Shown here in pieces: positions 23,034-32,600 of a stretch of DNA of 64,000 nt. Source of the stretch: Pseudomonas viridiflava (lineage in GTDB: Bacteria; Pseudomonadota; Gammaproteobacteria; Pseudomonadales; Pseudomonadaceae); NCBI RefSeq assembly GCF_900583165.1, contig NZ_UTKY01000095.1, positions 62,001 to 126,000 of the forward strand. The letters run 5' to 3'. Within the stretch, counting starts at the first letter, position 1; each line of letters begins with the position of its first letter. The position numbers were made by a program, and so were the translations under genes. The notes under the pieces are model-generated. The model was not told where the DNA came from. It did no database searches and worked only from the letters and a program-made list of their open reading frames with translations.

Positions 23034-23584
23034 TGACACGAATCAACCTTTTGCCTTGGCGCCAGGCGCTGGCAGAGCGGCGACGCAAGTATTTCCTCGC
23101 GTTTTTGCTGGCGTTCGCCGGTGTGGCGCTCGCGGCCGTGTGGCTGGCGGACCAAGTGATCGACCAGGCGATTGATCGGCAAGTGACGCGCAATGATCAC
23201 TTGGGCAGGGACATCACCGGCCTGGACTCACGCATCAAGACCATCGATGACTTGCAGGTGCAAAGCCAGCAACTGGCAGAGCGCATGAAGGTCGTGCAGG
23301 ACCTGCACGATGGCCGCTCCGCCGGCGCACAGCTGTTGGACCAACTGGCGCGCGCGGTACCCGATGGCGTGCATCTGCATGAGGTGGTGGCGAAGGGCGA
23401 CACGGTGAGCATCACTGGCAGCGCCGAATCGAGCCAGGATATTGCCCAATTGATGCGCCGCCTCGAAGCCACCGAGGGCGCCCACGCCACGCGCCTGCAG
23501 CATGTACGCACCGAAGGTGCTCGTGGCAATAACGAATTCCAGTTGATGGTGCGCCAGGGAGAATCCTCCGAGGCTCAGCCATGA
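23033..23584 (+). CDS. pilN: PilN, inner-membrane alignment protein of type IV pilus/DNA-uptake system
   Basis: 183 residues. The cytoplasmic N-terminal motif MTRINLLPWRQ, which inserts into PilM, is intact, followed by a transmembrane helix (about 22-42), a coiled-coil region (about 45-100) and a ferredoxin-like periplasmic domain. The start overlaps the pilM stop (TGATG) and the stop overlaps the next gene's start, indicating tight translational coupling. An in-frame upstream start at 22916 would lie inside pilM and is rejected. PilN heterodimerises with PilO and connects the cytoplasmic ring to the outer-membrane secretin. Confidence 0.93.
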   Translation: MTRINLLPWRQALAERRRKYFLAFLLAFAGVALAAVWLADQVIDQAIDRQVTRNDHLGRDITGLDSRIKTIDDLQVQSQQLAERMKVVQDLHDGRSAGAQLLDQLARAVPDGVHLHEVVAKGDTVSITGSAESSQDIAQLMRRLEATEGAHATRLQHVRTEGARGNNEFQLMVRQGESSEAQP

Positions 23585-24552
23585 GCCTGCCCAGGCTCAA
23601 ACTTCTCGCACTCCTTCACAACGCTGCAAATTGGCCCCTTCCTGGCAGGACTCTGCTGGGCTGTGCGCTGGCGGGAGTGGTGTGGGTGGTCGGTAATCTG
23701 GTGTACCTGGGCCCATCGCGGGAACGGTTGCACCAGGTCGAGGCACGGGGAGTGACTCTACAGGAGCAAATGGCGCAAAAGACCATCGAGGCTGCCCGCT
23801 TCGAAGAGCGCAATCTCCAGTTACTGATGGCACAGGAAGAAGTCGACACGCTTTGGCGACAGCTGCCGGGTGAATCCCGAATGCCTGACTGGCTGGAAGA
23901 CATCGCGGGCCTGGCGCTTTCCAGTGGGTTACTGATGGAGAGTGTTACGCCACTGGATGAGCATCGCGGCCCGCTCTATGTCGAGCAGCCAGTGCAGATC
24001 GGTGTGGTAGGTAGTTATCACGATCTGGCGGTGTTCGTGAGTGCCTTGGGTGGCCTATCGCAAATTGCCACCACGCATGATGTTGCCCTACGGCCTGACG
24101 GTAGGCTGCTGCGTCTTGATCTGCTGGTCAAAACCTATTGGCGTGCGCAGCAGGGCAATCGGCTCGGTGAGCCTTTCGTGCAGGAGCAGGCGTTTGCCTA
24201 TGATTCATCCGGCCTGCGCGATCCTTTCCAGCCGCTGGCGTTGCAGGTAGACCACGCGCCGGTGCGTCCAGCCCGTGCGCCGGACTTCTCGCGACCGCGC
24301 GGTCCTCTGGAAAGCCTGGCGGTAGAGCGCTTCGAAATGGTCGGCACGCTGTCCCGTGGCGCACAGACGTTTGCCCTGCTGCGCGCAGCCGACAAGGTGC
24401 ATCGCCTGGCAGTCGGTGATTACCTAGGGCCGGACCATGGTCGGGTCACGACCATCCATGACGGCTCTGTCGAACTGCTCGAGCTATTCCCAGACAAGCA
24501 GGGCGCGTGGCTTGAGCGCCCGCGAACCCTGGTATTAAACGTCAACTCATAA
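23581..24552 (+). CDS. PilO-PilP fusion protein
   Basis: 323 residues combining two proteins that are separate in P. aeruginosa. Residues 1-195 match PilO: a short cytoplasmic segment, a transmembrane helix (about 22-43), a coiled coil, then a periplasmic ferredoxin-like domain (SRMPDWLEDIAGLALSSGL, VGSYHDLAVFVSALGGL). After about residue 200 the sequence becomes PilP: FAYDSSGLRDPFQPL, then the beta-sandwich domain ESLAVERFEMVGTL, VHRLAVGDYLGPDHGRV and GAWLERPRTL. The PilP lipoprotein signal and cysteine are absent; the PilO helix now anchors the secretin-binding domain. No frameshift or stop marks the junction. It overlaps pilN by four bases and is followed after 13 bp by pilQ. Confidence 0.9.
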   Translation: MSLPRLKLLALLHNAANWPLPGRTLLGCALAGVVWVVGNLVYLGPSRERLHQVEARGVTLQEQMAQKTIEAARFEERNLQLLMAQEEVDTLWRQLPGESRMPDWLEDIAGLALSSGLLMESVTPLDEHRGPLYVEQPVQIGVVGSYHDLAVFVSALGGLSQIATTHDVALRPDGRLLRLDLLVKTYWRAQQGNRLGEPFVQEQAFAYDSSGLRDPFQPLALQVDHAPVRPARAPDFSRPRGPLESLAVERFEMVGTLSRGAQTFALLRAADKVHRLAVGDYLGPDHGRVTTIHDGSVELLELFPDKQGAWLERPRTLVLNVNS

Positions 24553-24565
24553 CGGAATCAATTCA

Positions 24566-25948
24566 ATGAAAAGGACTTTCTCGTCCTTCGGTGTGGCGCT
24601 ATGGATAGCGTTCACGGCACCGATGGCTGCTGCTGTGCCCAATCGCATCGACCTGATCCAACTGCCTCCCCCTGACAGTGCGGTTGCAGGCTCCCACACA
24701 GGCGACAAGCTGAACCTGAACTTCCAGAACATCGCGTTACGCACGGCGTTGCAGCAAATCGCCGATGTGGCAGGCCTTAATCTGGTAGCGGGCGATGATG
24801 TACAGGGATCGATCACCCTGCGCCTCAAGAATGTGCCGTGGGACCAGGCGCTGGATCTGGTACTGCAAGCCAAAGGCCTGGATAAGCGATTAAAGGCTGG
24901 CGTATTGCTGGTGGCACCCGCCGAAGAACTGGCAGCGCGTGAGTTGCTGATGTTGGAATCGCGCAAGCAAATGGCAGAACTGGCGCCATTGCGTCGCGAG
25001 CTGTTGCAGGTCAACTACGCCAAGGCGTCGGACCTGGCCAAGTTGTTCCAGTCGGTCACCGGCCTGGAAGGCGCCACTGATGAGCGCGGCTCAGTCGCGG
25101 TGGATGATCGCACCAACAACATCATTGCCTACCAGACCGGTGAGCGCCTGGAGGAGCTGCGGCGCATCGTGGCGCAACTGGATATTCCCGTGCGACAGGT
25201 GATGATCGAGGCACGGATTGTCGAGGCCAATGTGGATTACGACAAAAGCCTGGGTGCGCGTTGGGGCGGGCGGTTAAACCGTGGCAATTGGGGCGCGGGG
25301 GGGATCGGCAAGCCCTTGGCCGAGGGCGAAGAATCGCCACAAAGCCCGTCCAGCTCGCCATTTGTTGATTTGGGGTCTTTGACTGGTACTTCGGGCCTGG
25401 GCCTCGCCTTTATCACCGACAACCTGTTACTGGACCTGGAGCTGACCGCCATGGAGAAGTCCGGCAACGGTGAAATCGTTTCGCAGCCCAAGGTTGTCAC
25501 CTCCGACAAGGAAACCGCACGCATCCTCAAGGGCACCGAGATCCCGTATCAGGAGTCCACTTCCCAGGGGGCTACATCGGTGTCATTCAAGGAGGCTTCC
25601 CTGTCGCTGGAGGTGACGCCGCAAATTACCCCGGATGATCGGGTAATCATGGAGGTCAGGGTGACCAAGGACGAGCCCGATTACCTGAATAAACTCAACG
25701 ACGTGCCCCCCATCAAAAAGAACGAGGTCAACGCCAAGGTGCTGGTCAAGGACGGCGAGACCATCGTTATCGGCGGGGTTTTCTCCAATACCCAAAGCAA
25801 AGTGGTAGATAAAGTGCCATTTTTGGGCGATGTGCCGTATCTTGGCCGCCTTTTCCGGCGCGATGTGCTGGCGGAGAAAAAATCCGAGCTGCTGGTATTC
25901 CTGACTCCGCGTATTATGAATAACCAGGCGATTGCTGTGAGTCGTTGA
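24566..25948 (+). CDS. pilQ: PilQ-like secretin, short form without AMIN domains
   Basis: 460 residues; the P. aeruginosa PilQ has about 714. After a signal peptide (ending PMAAA) it goes almost directly to an N0/STN-type domain (LNLNFQNIALRTALQQIADVAGLNLV), an N1 domain (LLQVNYAKASDLAKLF...VAVDDRTNNIIAY), and the secretin core from IPVRQVMIEARIVEA to the end, including VTPQITPDDRVIMEV and GETIVIGGVFSNT. The peptidoglycan-binding AMIN repeats that precede STN in full PilQ are missing. Size and layout are those of HofQ/ComE competence secretins, which also sit next to aroK. It forms an outer-membrane ring for pilus or DNA passage. Confidence 0.92.
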   Translation: MKRTFSSFGVALWIAFTAPMAAAVPNRIDLIQLPPPDSAVAGSHTGDKLNLNFQNIALRTALQQIADVAGLNLVAGDDVQGSITLRLKNVPWDQALDLVLQAKGLDKRLKAGVLLVAPAEELAARELLMLESRKQMAELAPLRRELLQVNYAKASDLAKLFQSVTGLEGATDERGSVAVDDRTNNIIAYQTGERLEELRRIVAQLDIPVRQVMIEARIVEANVDYDKSLGARWGGRLNRGNWGAGGIGKPLAEGEESPQSPSSSPFVDLGSLTGTSGLGLAFITDNLLLDLELTAMEKSGNGEIVSQPKVVTSDKETARILKGTEIPYQESTSQGATSVSFKEASLSLEVTPQITPDDRVIMEVRVTKDEPDYLNKLNDVPPIKKNEVNAKVLVKDGETIVIGGVFSNTQSKVVDKVPFLGDVPYLGRLFRRDVLAEKKSELLVFLTPRIMNNQAIAVSR

Positions 25949-25952
25949 TTCT

Positions 25953-26471
25953 GTGCGAAATTTGATTCTTGTAGGACCGATGGGGGCTGGAAAAAGCACC
26001 ATCGGCCGTTTGCTGGCCAAAGAGCTGCGCCTGCCATTCAAAGATTCCGACAAGGAAATTGAAGTGCGCACGGGCGCCAATATCCCATGGATCTTCGATA
26101 AGGAAGGCGAGCTGGGCTTTCGTGACCGCGAGCAGGCGATGATCGCCGAGCTGTGCGGCCTCGATGGCGTGGTATTGGCTACCGGCGGTGGCGCAGTGAT
26201 GCGCGAAGAAAACCGCCGGGCGCTGCACGCCGGTGGTCGAGTGGTCTATCTGCATGCGTCGGTTGAGCAGCAGGTGGGCCGCACCGCCCGTGATCGTAAT
26301 CGCCCGCTGCTGCGTACCGCCAACCCAGAGAAAACCCTGCGGGATCTCTTGACGTTGCGCGATCCGCTATATCGGGAAATCGCCGATCTGGTGGTCGAAA
26401 CCGATGAGCGGCCGCCCCGGATGGTGGTCCTCGATATTCTTGAGCGCCTGCAACGGCTGCCACCCCGTTAA
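25953..26471 (+). CDS. aroK: Shikimate kinase
   Basis: 172 residues. It phosphorylates shikimate at O3 in the shikimate pathway. The Walker A motif is GPMGAGKSTIGR; the shikimate site is seen in FKDSDKEIE and IPWIFDKEGELGFRDRE, the glycine-rich ATGGGAV loop follows, and the lid carries RNRPLL. The start is GTG at 25953, five bases after the pilQ stop, which suggests coupling to the pil operon. aroB follows after 125 bp. The aroK-aroB order is conserved across gammaproteobacteria. Confidence 0.96.
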   Translation: MRNLILVGPMGAGKSTIGRLLAKELRLPFKDSDKEIEVRTGANIPWIFDKEGELGFRDREQAMIAELCGLDGVVLATGGGAVMREENRRALHAGGRVVYLHASVEQQVGRTARDRNRPLLRTANPEKTLRDLLTLRDPLYREIADLVVETDERPPRMVVLDILERLQRLPPR

Positions 26472-26596
26472 AGCCAGACGTGAAATGCGCTATTCTCGGC
26501 GGCGCGCTAATACCCTTCGAGGTGTGGCGTAGAGCCATCAGGCAGCGCCGGATTTCGGCGTTGCTGGTCGTCAATCCATCTCTAACGCGGGGACAC

Positions 26597-27697
26597 ATGC
26601 AGACACTTAAGGTCGATCTAGGCGAGCGCAGCTACCCGATCCATATTGGCGAAGGTCTGTTGGACCAACCCGAGTTGCTCGCGCCGCACATTGCCGGGCG
26701 GCAAGTGGCGATCATCTCCAACGAAACGGTCGCGCCGCTGTATCTTGAGCGTCTGAGCCGCAGCCTGGCGGCGTATTCCGTGATCTCGGTGATCCTGCCT
26801 GATGGCGAAGCCCACAAGAACTGGGAAACCCTGCAACTGATCTTTGATGGCCTGCTCACTGCTCGCCATGACCGTCGCACCACTGTGATAGCCCTGGGCG
26901 GCGGTGTGATCGGCGACATGGCCGGCTTCGCGGCGGCCTGCTACCAGCGAGGCGTGGACTTCATCCAGGTGCCGACCACCTTGCTGTCCCAGGTCGATTC
27001 GTCGGTGGGCGGCAAGACCGGTATCAACCACCCGCTGGGCAAGAACATGGTAGGCGCGTTCTACCAGCCTCAAGCGGTACTGATCGACACTGCAACGCTC
27101 AACACCCTGCCGCCGCGTGAGCTGTCTGCGGGCCTGGCAGAGGTCATCAAGTACGGGCTGATTTGCGACGAGCCGTTTCTCGCCTGGCTGGAAGAACATG
27201 TCGATGCGCTGCGCAACCTCGACCAGGTGGCACTCACCGAAGCGATTTCCCGCTCCTGCGCCGCCAAGGCGCTGGTGGTGAATGCCGACGAACGGGAGTC
27301 CGGTGTGCGGGCCACCCTGAACCTCGGTCACACCTTCGGCCATGCGATCGAAACCCACATGGGCTATGGTGTGTGGCTGCATGGGGAGGCCGTAGCGGCT
27401 GGCACAGTGATGGCGTTGGAGATGTCGCAACGCCTGGGCTGGATCAGCGCCCAGGAGCGTGATCGTGGTATCCATCTGTTCCAGCGCGCCGGTCTGCCGG
27501 TTATTCCGCCTGAAGAGATGACCGAGGCGGACTTCCTCGAACATATGGCAATAGACAAGAAAGTGATCGACGGTCGACTGCGACTGGTGCTGCTGCGCCA
27601 CATAGGCGAAGCGGTCGTGACCGACGATTATCCAAAAGAGATTCTACAAGCCACGCTGGGAGCGGATTACCGTGCCCTGGCTCAGCTGAAAGGTTAA
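26597..27697 (+). CDS. aroB: 3-Dehydroquinate synthase
   Basis: 366 residues, second enzyme of the shikimate pathway, which converts DAHP to 3-dehydroquinate with NAD and a divalent metal. Family blocks include RRTTVIALGGGVIGDMAGFAA (NAD loop, read in two parts), QVPTTLLSQVDSSVGGKTGIN, the metal-ligand region ELSAGLAEVIKYGLI, and NLGHTFGHAIE with HGEAVAAG. The start at the ATG at 26597 (MQTLKVDLGERSYPI) fits the family; the frame is open for 39 codons upstream. It sits between aroK and the DamX-like gene. Confidence 0.97.
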   Translation: MQTLKVDLGERSYPIHIGEGLLDQPELLAPHIAGRQVAIISNETVAPLYLERLSRSLAAYSVISVILPDGEAHKNWETLQLIFDGLLTARHDRRTTVIALGGGVIGDMAGFAAACYQRGVDFIQVPTTLLSQVDSSVGGKTGINHPLGKNMVGAFYQPQAVLIDTATLNTLPPRELSAGLAEVIKYGLICDEPFLAWLEEHVDALRNLDQVALTEAISRSCAAKALVVNADERESGVRATLNLGHTFGHAIETHMGYGVWLHGEAVAAGTVMALEMSQRLGWISAQERDRGIHLFQRAGLPVIPPEEMTEADFLEHMAIDKKVIDGRLRLVLLRHIGEAVVTDDYPKEILQATLGADYRALAQLKG

Positions 27698-27707
27698 TCA
27701 GATCCCG

Positions 27708-29264
27708 ATGACTAGTTTGCATGCCGACGAGGCGTTCCTCGGCCATTACCAGTTAAGCCACGACCCATTTGCTCCACGGGTGCCTGGTTTCAAATTCTTT
27801 CCGGCCCAGCGCAAGCCGGTGCTTGGGCAGTTGCATCACCTCGCGCGCTACAGCCAGCTGCTGCTGGTGGTGACCGGCCCGTTGGGCAGCGGCAAGACCT
27901 TGCTGCGCCAGGCCCTGGTGGCCAGTACCAACAAGCAGTCCGTACAGAGCGTGGTAGTGTCGGCGCGTGGCAACGGTGATGCGGCAGGCGTGTTGCGCCA
28001 GGTCGCTCAGTCGCTGGACGTGGCCACTGCCGAACCCAGCGCGATCCTCAAGCAAGTGGTACAGCTGGGCCTGACCGGCCAGGAAGTCTACCTGCTGGTG
28101 GATGACGCCGAGCAGCTCGACGAATCTGCCCTGGAAGCGCTGCTGGCGCTGGCGGCGGGCACGCCGGAAGGTCGTCCCCATGTGTTCCTGTTTGGTGAGT
28201 CGTCGTTGATCGCCGATCTGGAGCAAATCAGCGGTGAGCAAGAGCTGTTCCACGTCATCGAATTGCAGCCGTACGAAGAAGAAGAAACCCGCGAATACCT
28301 GGCTCAACGCCTGGAAGGCGCAGGGGCGGGCATCGAACTTTTCTCCGCCCAGCAGATCTCTGATATTCACGAAAGCTCCGACGGCTGGCCTGGCACCATC
28401 AACCAGGTTGCCCGCGATGCCATGATCGAAGCCATGATTGCCAGCCGCTCTGCGGTCAAGCGTCCAAAGATGGGGTTCACTATGCCTAAGAAGCACGTAT
28501 TGGCTATTTCCGCCGTTGTCGTGGTCGCTGTTGCCGCCGCCTGGTTGATCCCAGGTCGCAGCAAGGCGCCGACTACCGCCGGCGCGCCAACCGAACAGGC
28601 GCAGTTGCCACTGGGCAAGCCTACTCCAAACGTTGAGTTCGCCAATTCCGGCCAACCGACCAACCTGCCAATGGTTGGTCAACCTGTCATGCGCGGCCCG
28701 CTTGCCGAAGAAGCCGGCGGCATCTCCGAAGGCGACGATGGCGTGCCGGTGGAAGGCTCCAGCGCTACACCGCCGACGGTGACCACTACTGCGCCACCTA
28801 CGGGCGTGCCAGCGGGCCAGCCAGCGGCTGCACCGACACCTGCACCGACCGTCGCAACCGCCAAGCCGGCGCCTGTGACAAAGCCGGTTGCACCTGCTCC
28901 AGCGCCGGCAGCCAAGCCAGCGCCAGCGGCCAAACCAGCTGAAAAACCAGTCACCGTCGCCAAGGCCGGTGCCGCCGGCAGCGGTTGGTATGGCAGCCAG
29001 CCCGCGAGCAACTTCGTGGTGCAGATCCTGGGTACCAGCTCTGAAGCCAACGCCCAGGCGTTCGTGAAAGAGCAGGGCGGCGAGTACCGTTATTTCAAGA
29101 AAGTGCTCAACGGCAAGCCTCTCTACGTGATCACTTACGGCAACTTCTCCAGCCGTGCAGCCGCAGATTCTGCGATCAAAGCCTTGCCAGCGAAGGTTCA
29201 GGCTGGTAAACCTTGGCCTCGCACTGTCGCCAGCGTTCAACAAGAACTGGCAGCAACTCGCTGA
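27708..29264 (+). CDS. DamX-like AAA/SPOR-domain membrane protein
   Basis: 518 residues. The N-terminal half is a cytoplasmic AAA/ExeA-type ATPase domain with HDPFAPRVPGFKFFP, Walker A GPLGSGKTLLRQ and Walker B VYLLVDDAEQLD, followed by a winged-helix-like region to about 250. A transmembrane helix (about 262-282) leads to a long Pro/Ala-rich periplasmic linker and a C-terminal SPOR domain (about 430-515, SNFVVQILGTSSEANAQAFV). SPOR domains bind septal peptidoglycan; the same gene downstream of aroB is called damX in enterobacteria, where it affects division. It starts ten bases after aroB. A GC-rich hairpin follows the stop. Confidence 0.9.
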   Translation: MTSLHADEAFLGHYQLSHDPFAPRVPGFKFFPAQRKPVLGQLHHLARYSQLLLVVTGPLGSGKTLLRQALVASTNKQSVQSVVVSARGNGDAAGVLRQVAQSLDVATAEPSAILKQVVQLGLTGQEVYLLVDDAEQLDESALEALLALAAGTPEGRPHVFLFGESSLIADLEQISGEQELFHVIELQPYEEEETREYLAQRLEGAGAGIELFSAQQISDIHESSDGWPGTINQVARDAMIEAMIASRSAVKRPKMGFTMPKKHVLAISAVVVVAVAAAWLIPGRSKAPTTAGAPTEQAQLPLGKPTPNVEFANSGQPTNLPMVGQPVMRGPLAEEAGGISEGDDGVPVEGSSATPPTVTTTAPPTGVPAGQPAAAPTPAPTVATAKPAPVTKPVAPAPAPAAKPAPAAKPAEKPVTVAKAGAAGSGWYGSQPASNFVVQILGTSSEANAQAFVKEQGGEYRYFKKVLNGKPLYVITYGNFSSRAAADSAIKALPAKVQAGKPWPRTVASVQQELAATR

Positions 29265-29270
29265 AGATCC

Positions 29271-29291
29271 GGCGGCCTTACCCAGGCCGCC
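29271..29291 (+). terminator. GC-rich hairpin after the DamX-like gene
   Basis: GGCGGCC / GGCCGCC with a seven-base loop lies six bases beyond the stop. There is no T-run (CTCCCGGCACC follows), so it is at best a weak or rho-assisted terminator. Confidence 0.35.
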
Positions 29292-29456
29292 CTCCCGGCA
29301 CCTCAAAAAAAATCGCATGGCGTGCAGTCCCCTGAGGACCGCGCGCTTTGTGGTGTCTGCGTCACAGTAGCTTTTGAGTCGTAGCGGTCGAAATTAAAAA
29401 AGTTTTGACTAGCACAGCATATCGCTTTAAACCTTTCATAAATGCGACATAGATTT

Positions 29457-29505
29457 GCGACATTTCGTCGCTAAATTTGTGAGCGTCTGTGTCGGTGTGT
29501 ACAAT
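29457..29505 (+). promoter_or_regulatory. gltB promoter with adjacent palindrome
   Basis: TTGTGA (29477-29482), 17 bases, TACAAT (29500-29505) forms a strong sigma-70 pair about 110 bases upstream of gltB. Directly before the -35 box is the palindrome GCGAC-ATTTC-GTCGC (29457-29471), and the heptamer GCGACAT also occurs at 29444-29450. These look like operator half-sites. The remaining part of this 352-bp gap (29292-29456) is AT-rich and has no gene that I can see. Confidence 0.6.
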
Positions 29506-29616
29506 GACCTCCCTTTTGCCCCCGCTAAGCCGGCGTACGTTCGGCGTGGAAGGTAACCGGTTGAATTGAAAAGAAATTTGCCTCGATATAAGAGGCAGCC
29601 TGGTGAGAAAGTGTCT

Positions 29617-32600
29617 ATGAAAGCAGGTCTGTACCAACCCGATGAATTCAAGGATAACTGTGGTTTCGGCCTGATTGCCCATATGCAGGGCGAGCCCAGT
29701 CATACCCTTTTGCAAACGGCCATCGAGGCCCTGACCTGCATGACCCACCGCGGTGGGATCAACGCCGACGGCAAGACCGGTGACGGTTGCGGCTTGCTGA
29801 TTCAAAAGCCCGACCTGTTCCTGCGCGCTGTCGCCAAAGAGCAATTTGCGGTCGACCTGCCCAAGCAGTACGCCGTGGGCATGGTGTTCTTCAACCAGGA
29901 CCCGGTAAAAGCCGAGGCTGCTCGCGAGAACATGAACCGCGAAATCGCCGCTGCGGGCCTGCAACTTGTCGGCTGGCGCAAAGTGCCCATCGACACCAGC
30001 GTGCTCGGCCGCCTGGCTTTGGAGCGCCTGCCGCAGATCGAGCAAGTGTTCATTGCCGGCGACGGCCTGAGCGACCAGGACATGGCGATCAAGCTGTTCA
30101 CGTCCCGTCGTCGTTCGTCGGTGTCCAACGCCGCCGACACCGAACACTACATCTGCAGCTTTTCCCACAAGACCATCATTTATAAAGGCCTGATGATGCC
30201 GGCGGATTTGACCGCCTTCTATCCAGACCTCAGCGATGAGCGCCTGCAAACCGCAATCTGCGTGTTCCACCAGCGCTTCTCCACCAACACCCTGCCGAAA
30301 TGGCCGCTGGCCCAGCCATTCCGCTTCCTCGCCCACAACGGCGAGATCAACACCATCACCGGCAACCGCAACTGGGCCGTGGCCCGTCGCACCAAGTTCG
30401 CCAACGACCTGATGGACCTGGAAGAGCTCGGCCCGCTGGTCAACCGCGTCGGCTCCGACTCCTCCAGCATGGACAACATGCTCGAACTGATGGTCACCGG
30501 CGGCATTGACCTGTTCCGTGGCGTGCGCATGATCATTCCGCCAGCGTGGCAGAACGTCGAAACCATGGACCCGGATCTGCGTGCGTTCTACGAGTACAAC
30601 TCGATGCACATGGAACCGTGGGACGGCCCGGCTGGCGTGGTCATGACCGACGGTCGCTACGCGGTGTGCCTGCTCGACCGTAACGGCCTGCGTCCGGCGC
30701 GTTGGGTCACCACCACCAACGGTTTCATCACCCTCGCGTCGGAAATCGGCGTGTGGGACTACAAGCCTGAAGACGTTATCGCCAAAGGCCGCGTGGGCCC
30801 TGGCCAGATCCTGGCCGTGGACACTGAAACCGGGCAGATCCTCGACACCGACGCCATCGACAACCGCTTGAAGTCGCGTCACCCGTACAAGCAATGGCTG
30901 CGCAAGAACGCCCTGCGCATCCAGGCGACCATGGAAGACAACGACCACGGTTCGGCTTTCTACGATGTCGACCAACTCAAGCAGTACATGAAGATGTACC
31001 AGGTCACGTTCGAAGAGCGCGACCAGGTGCTGCGCCCGCTCGGCGAGCAAGGCTACGAGGCCGTCGGCTCCATGGGCGATGACACGCCGATGGCCGTGCT
31101 GTCCCAGCGCGTGCGCACGCCGTACGACTACTTCCGCCAGCAGTTCGCCCAGGTGACCAACCCACCGATCGACCCGCTGCGTGAAGCCATCGTGATGTCG
31201 CTGGAAGTGTGCCTCGGTGCCGAGCGCAACATCTTCCAGGAGTCGCCTGAGCATGCTTCTCGCGTGATCCTCAGCTCGCCTGTGATTTCGCCGGCCAAGT
31301 GGCGCTCGTTGATGACCCTGGATCGTCCAGGCTTTGACCGCCAGATCATCGACCTGAACTACGACGAGAGCCTCGGCCTTGAAGCCGCTGTGCGCAACGT
31401 CGCCGACCAGGCCGAAGAAGCCGTGCGCGCCGGTCGTACCCAGATCGTGCTGACCGACCGCCACATCGCGCCGGGCAAGCTGCCGATCCACGCCTCGCTG
31501 GCCACCGGCGCGGTACACCACCGACTGACCGAAAAAGGCCTGCGCTGCGACTCCAACATCCTCGTCGAAACCGCCACGGCCCGTGACCCGCACCACTTCG
31601 CGGTGCTGATCGGCTTCGGCGCCTCGGCGGTGTACCCGTTCCTGGCCTACGAAGTGCTGGGTGACCTGATCCGTACCGGTGAAGTCTTGGGCGACCTCTA
31701 TGAGGTGTTCAAGAACTACCGTAAAGGCATCACCAAAGGCCTGCTGAAGATCCTGTCGAAGATGGGTATCTCCACCGTCACGTCGTACCGTGGCGCGCAA
31801 CTGTTCGAAGCCATCGGTCTGTCCGAAGAAGTGTGCGACCTGAGCTTCCGTGGTGTGCCAAGCCGCATCAAGGGCGCGCGTTTCGTCGACATCGAAGCCG
31901 AGCAAAAAGCCCTGGCAGCCGAAGCCTGGAGCGCGCGCAAGCCAATCCAGCAAGGCGGCCTGCTCAAGTTCGTACACGGTGGCGAATACCACGCGTACAA
32001 CCCGGACGTGGTCAACACCCTGCAAGCCGCCGTGCAGCAGGGCGACTACGCCAAATTCAAGGAATACACGAGCCTGGTGGATAACCGCCCGGTGTCGATG
32101 ATCCGCGACCTGTTCAAGGTGAAGACCCTGGACACGCCGATGGACATCAGTGAAGTCGAGCCTCTGGAGTCGATCCTCAAGCGCTTCGACTCTGCCGGCA
32201 TCTCCTTGGGCGCGTTGTCGCCCGAGGCTCACGAAGCCCTGGCCGAAGCCATGAACCGCCTGGGTGCGCGTTCCAACTCCGGCGAAGGCGGCGAAGACCC
32301 GGCGCGCTACGGCACCATCAAGAGCTCGAAAATCAAGCAAGTCGCCACTGGGCGTTTTGGCGTCACCCCGGAATACCTGGTCAACGCCGAAGTGCTGCAG
32401 ATCAAGGTTGCCCAAGGCGCCAAGCCCGGTGAAGGCGGCCAGTTGCCGGGCGGTAAGGTCAACGGACTGATCGCCAAGCTGCGTTATGCAGTACCGGGCG
32501 TGACCCTGATCTCGCCTCCGCCGCACCACGACATCTACTCGATTGAAGACTTGTCGCAGCTGATTTTCGACCTCAAGCAAGTCAACCCGAAGGCGCTGGT

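Noticed and set aside
27753..29318. A 521-codon frame antisense to the DamX-like gene
   Set aside because: Arg/Gly/Trp-rich low-complexity product from the opposite strand of a Pro/Ala-rich linker; no domain.
29362..32580. A 1072-codon open frame antisense to gltB
   Set aside because: It mirrors the codon bias of gltB on the other strand, has no recognisable domain, and gltB is unquestionable. High GC often leaves long antisense frames open.
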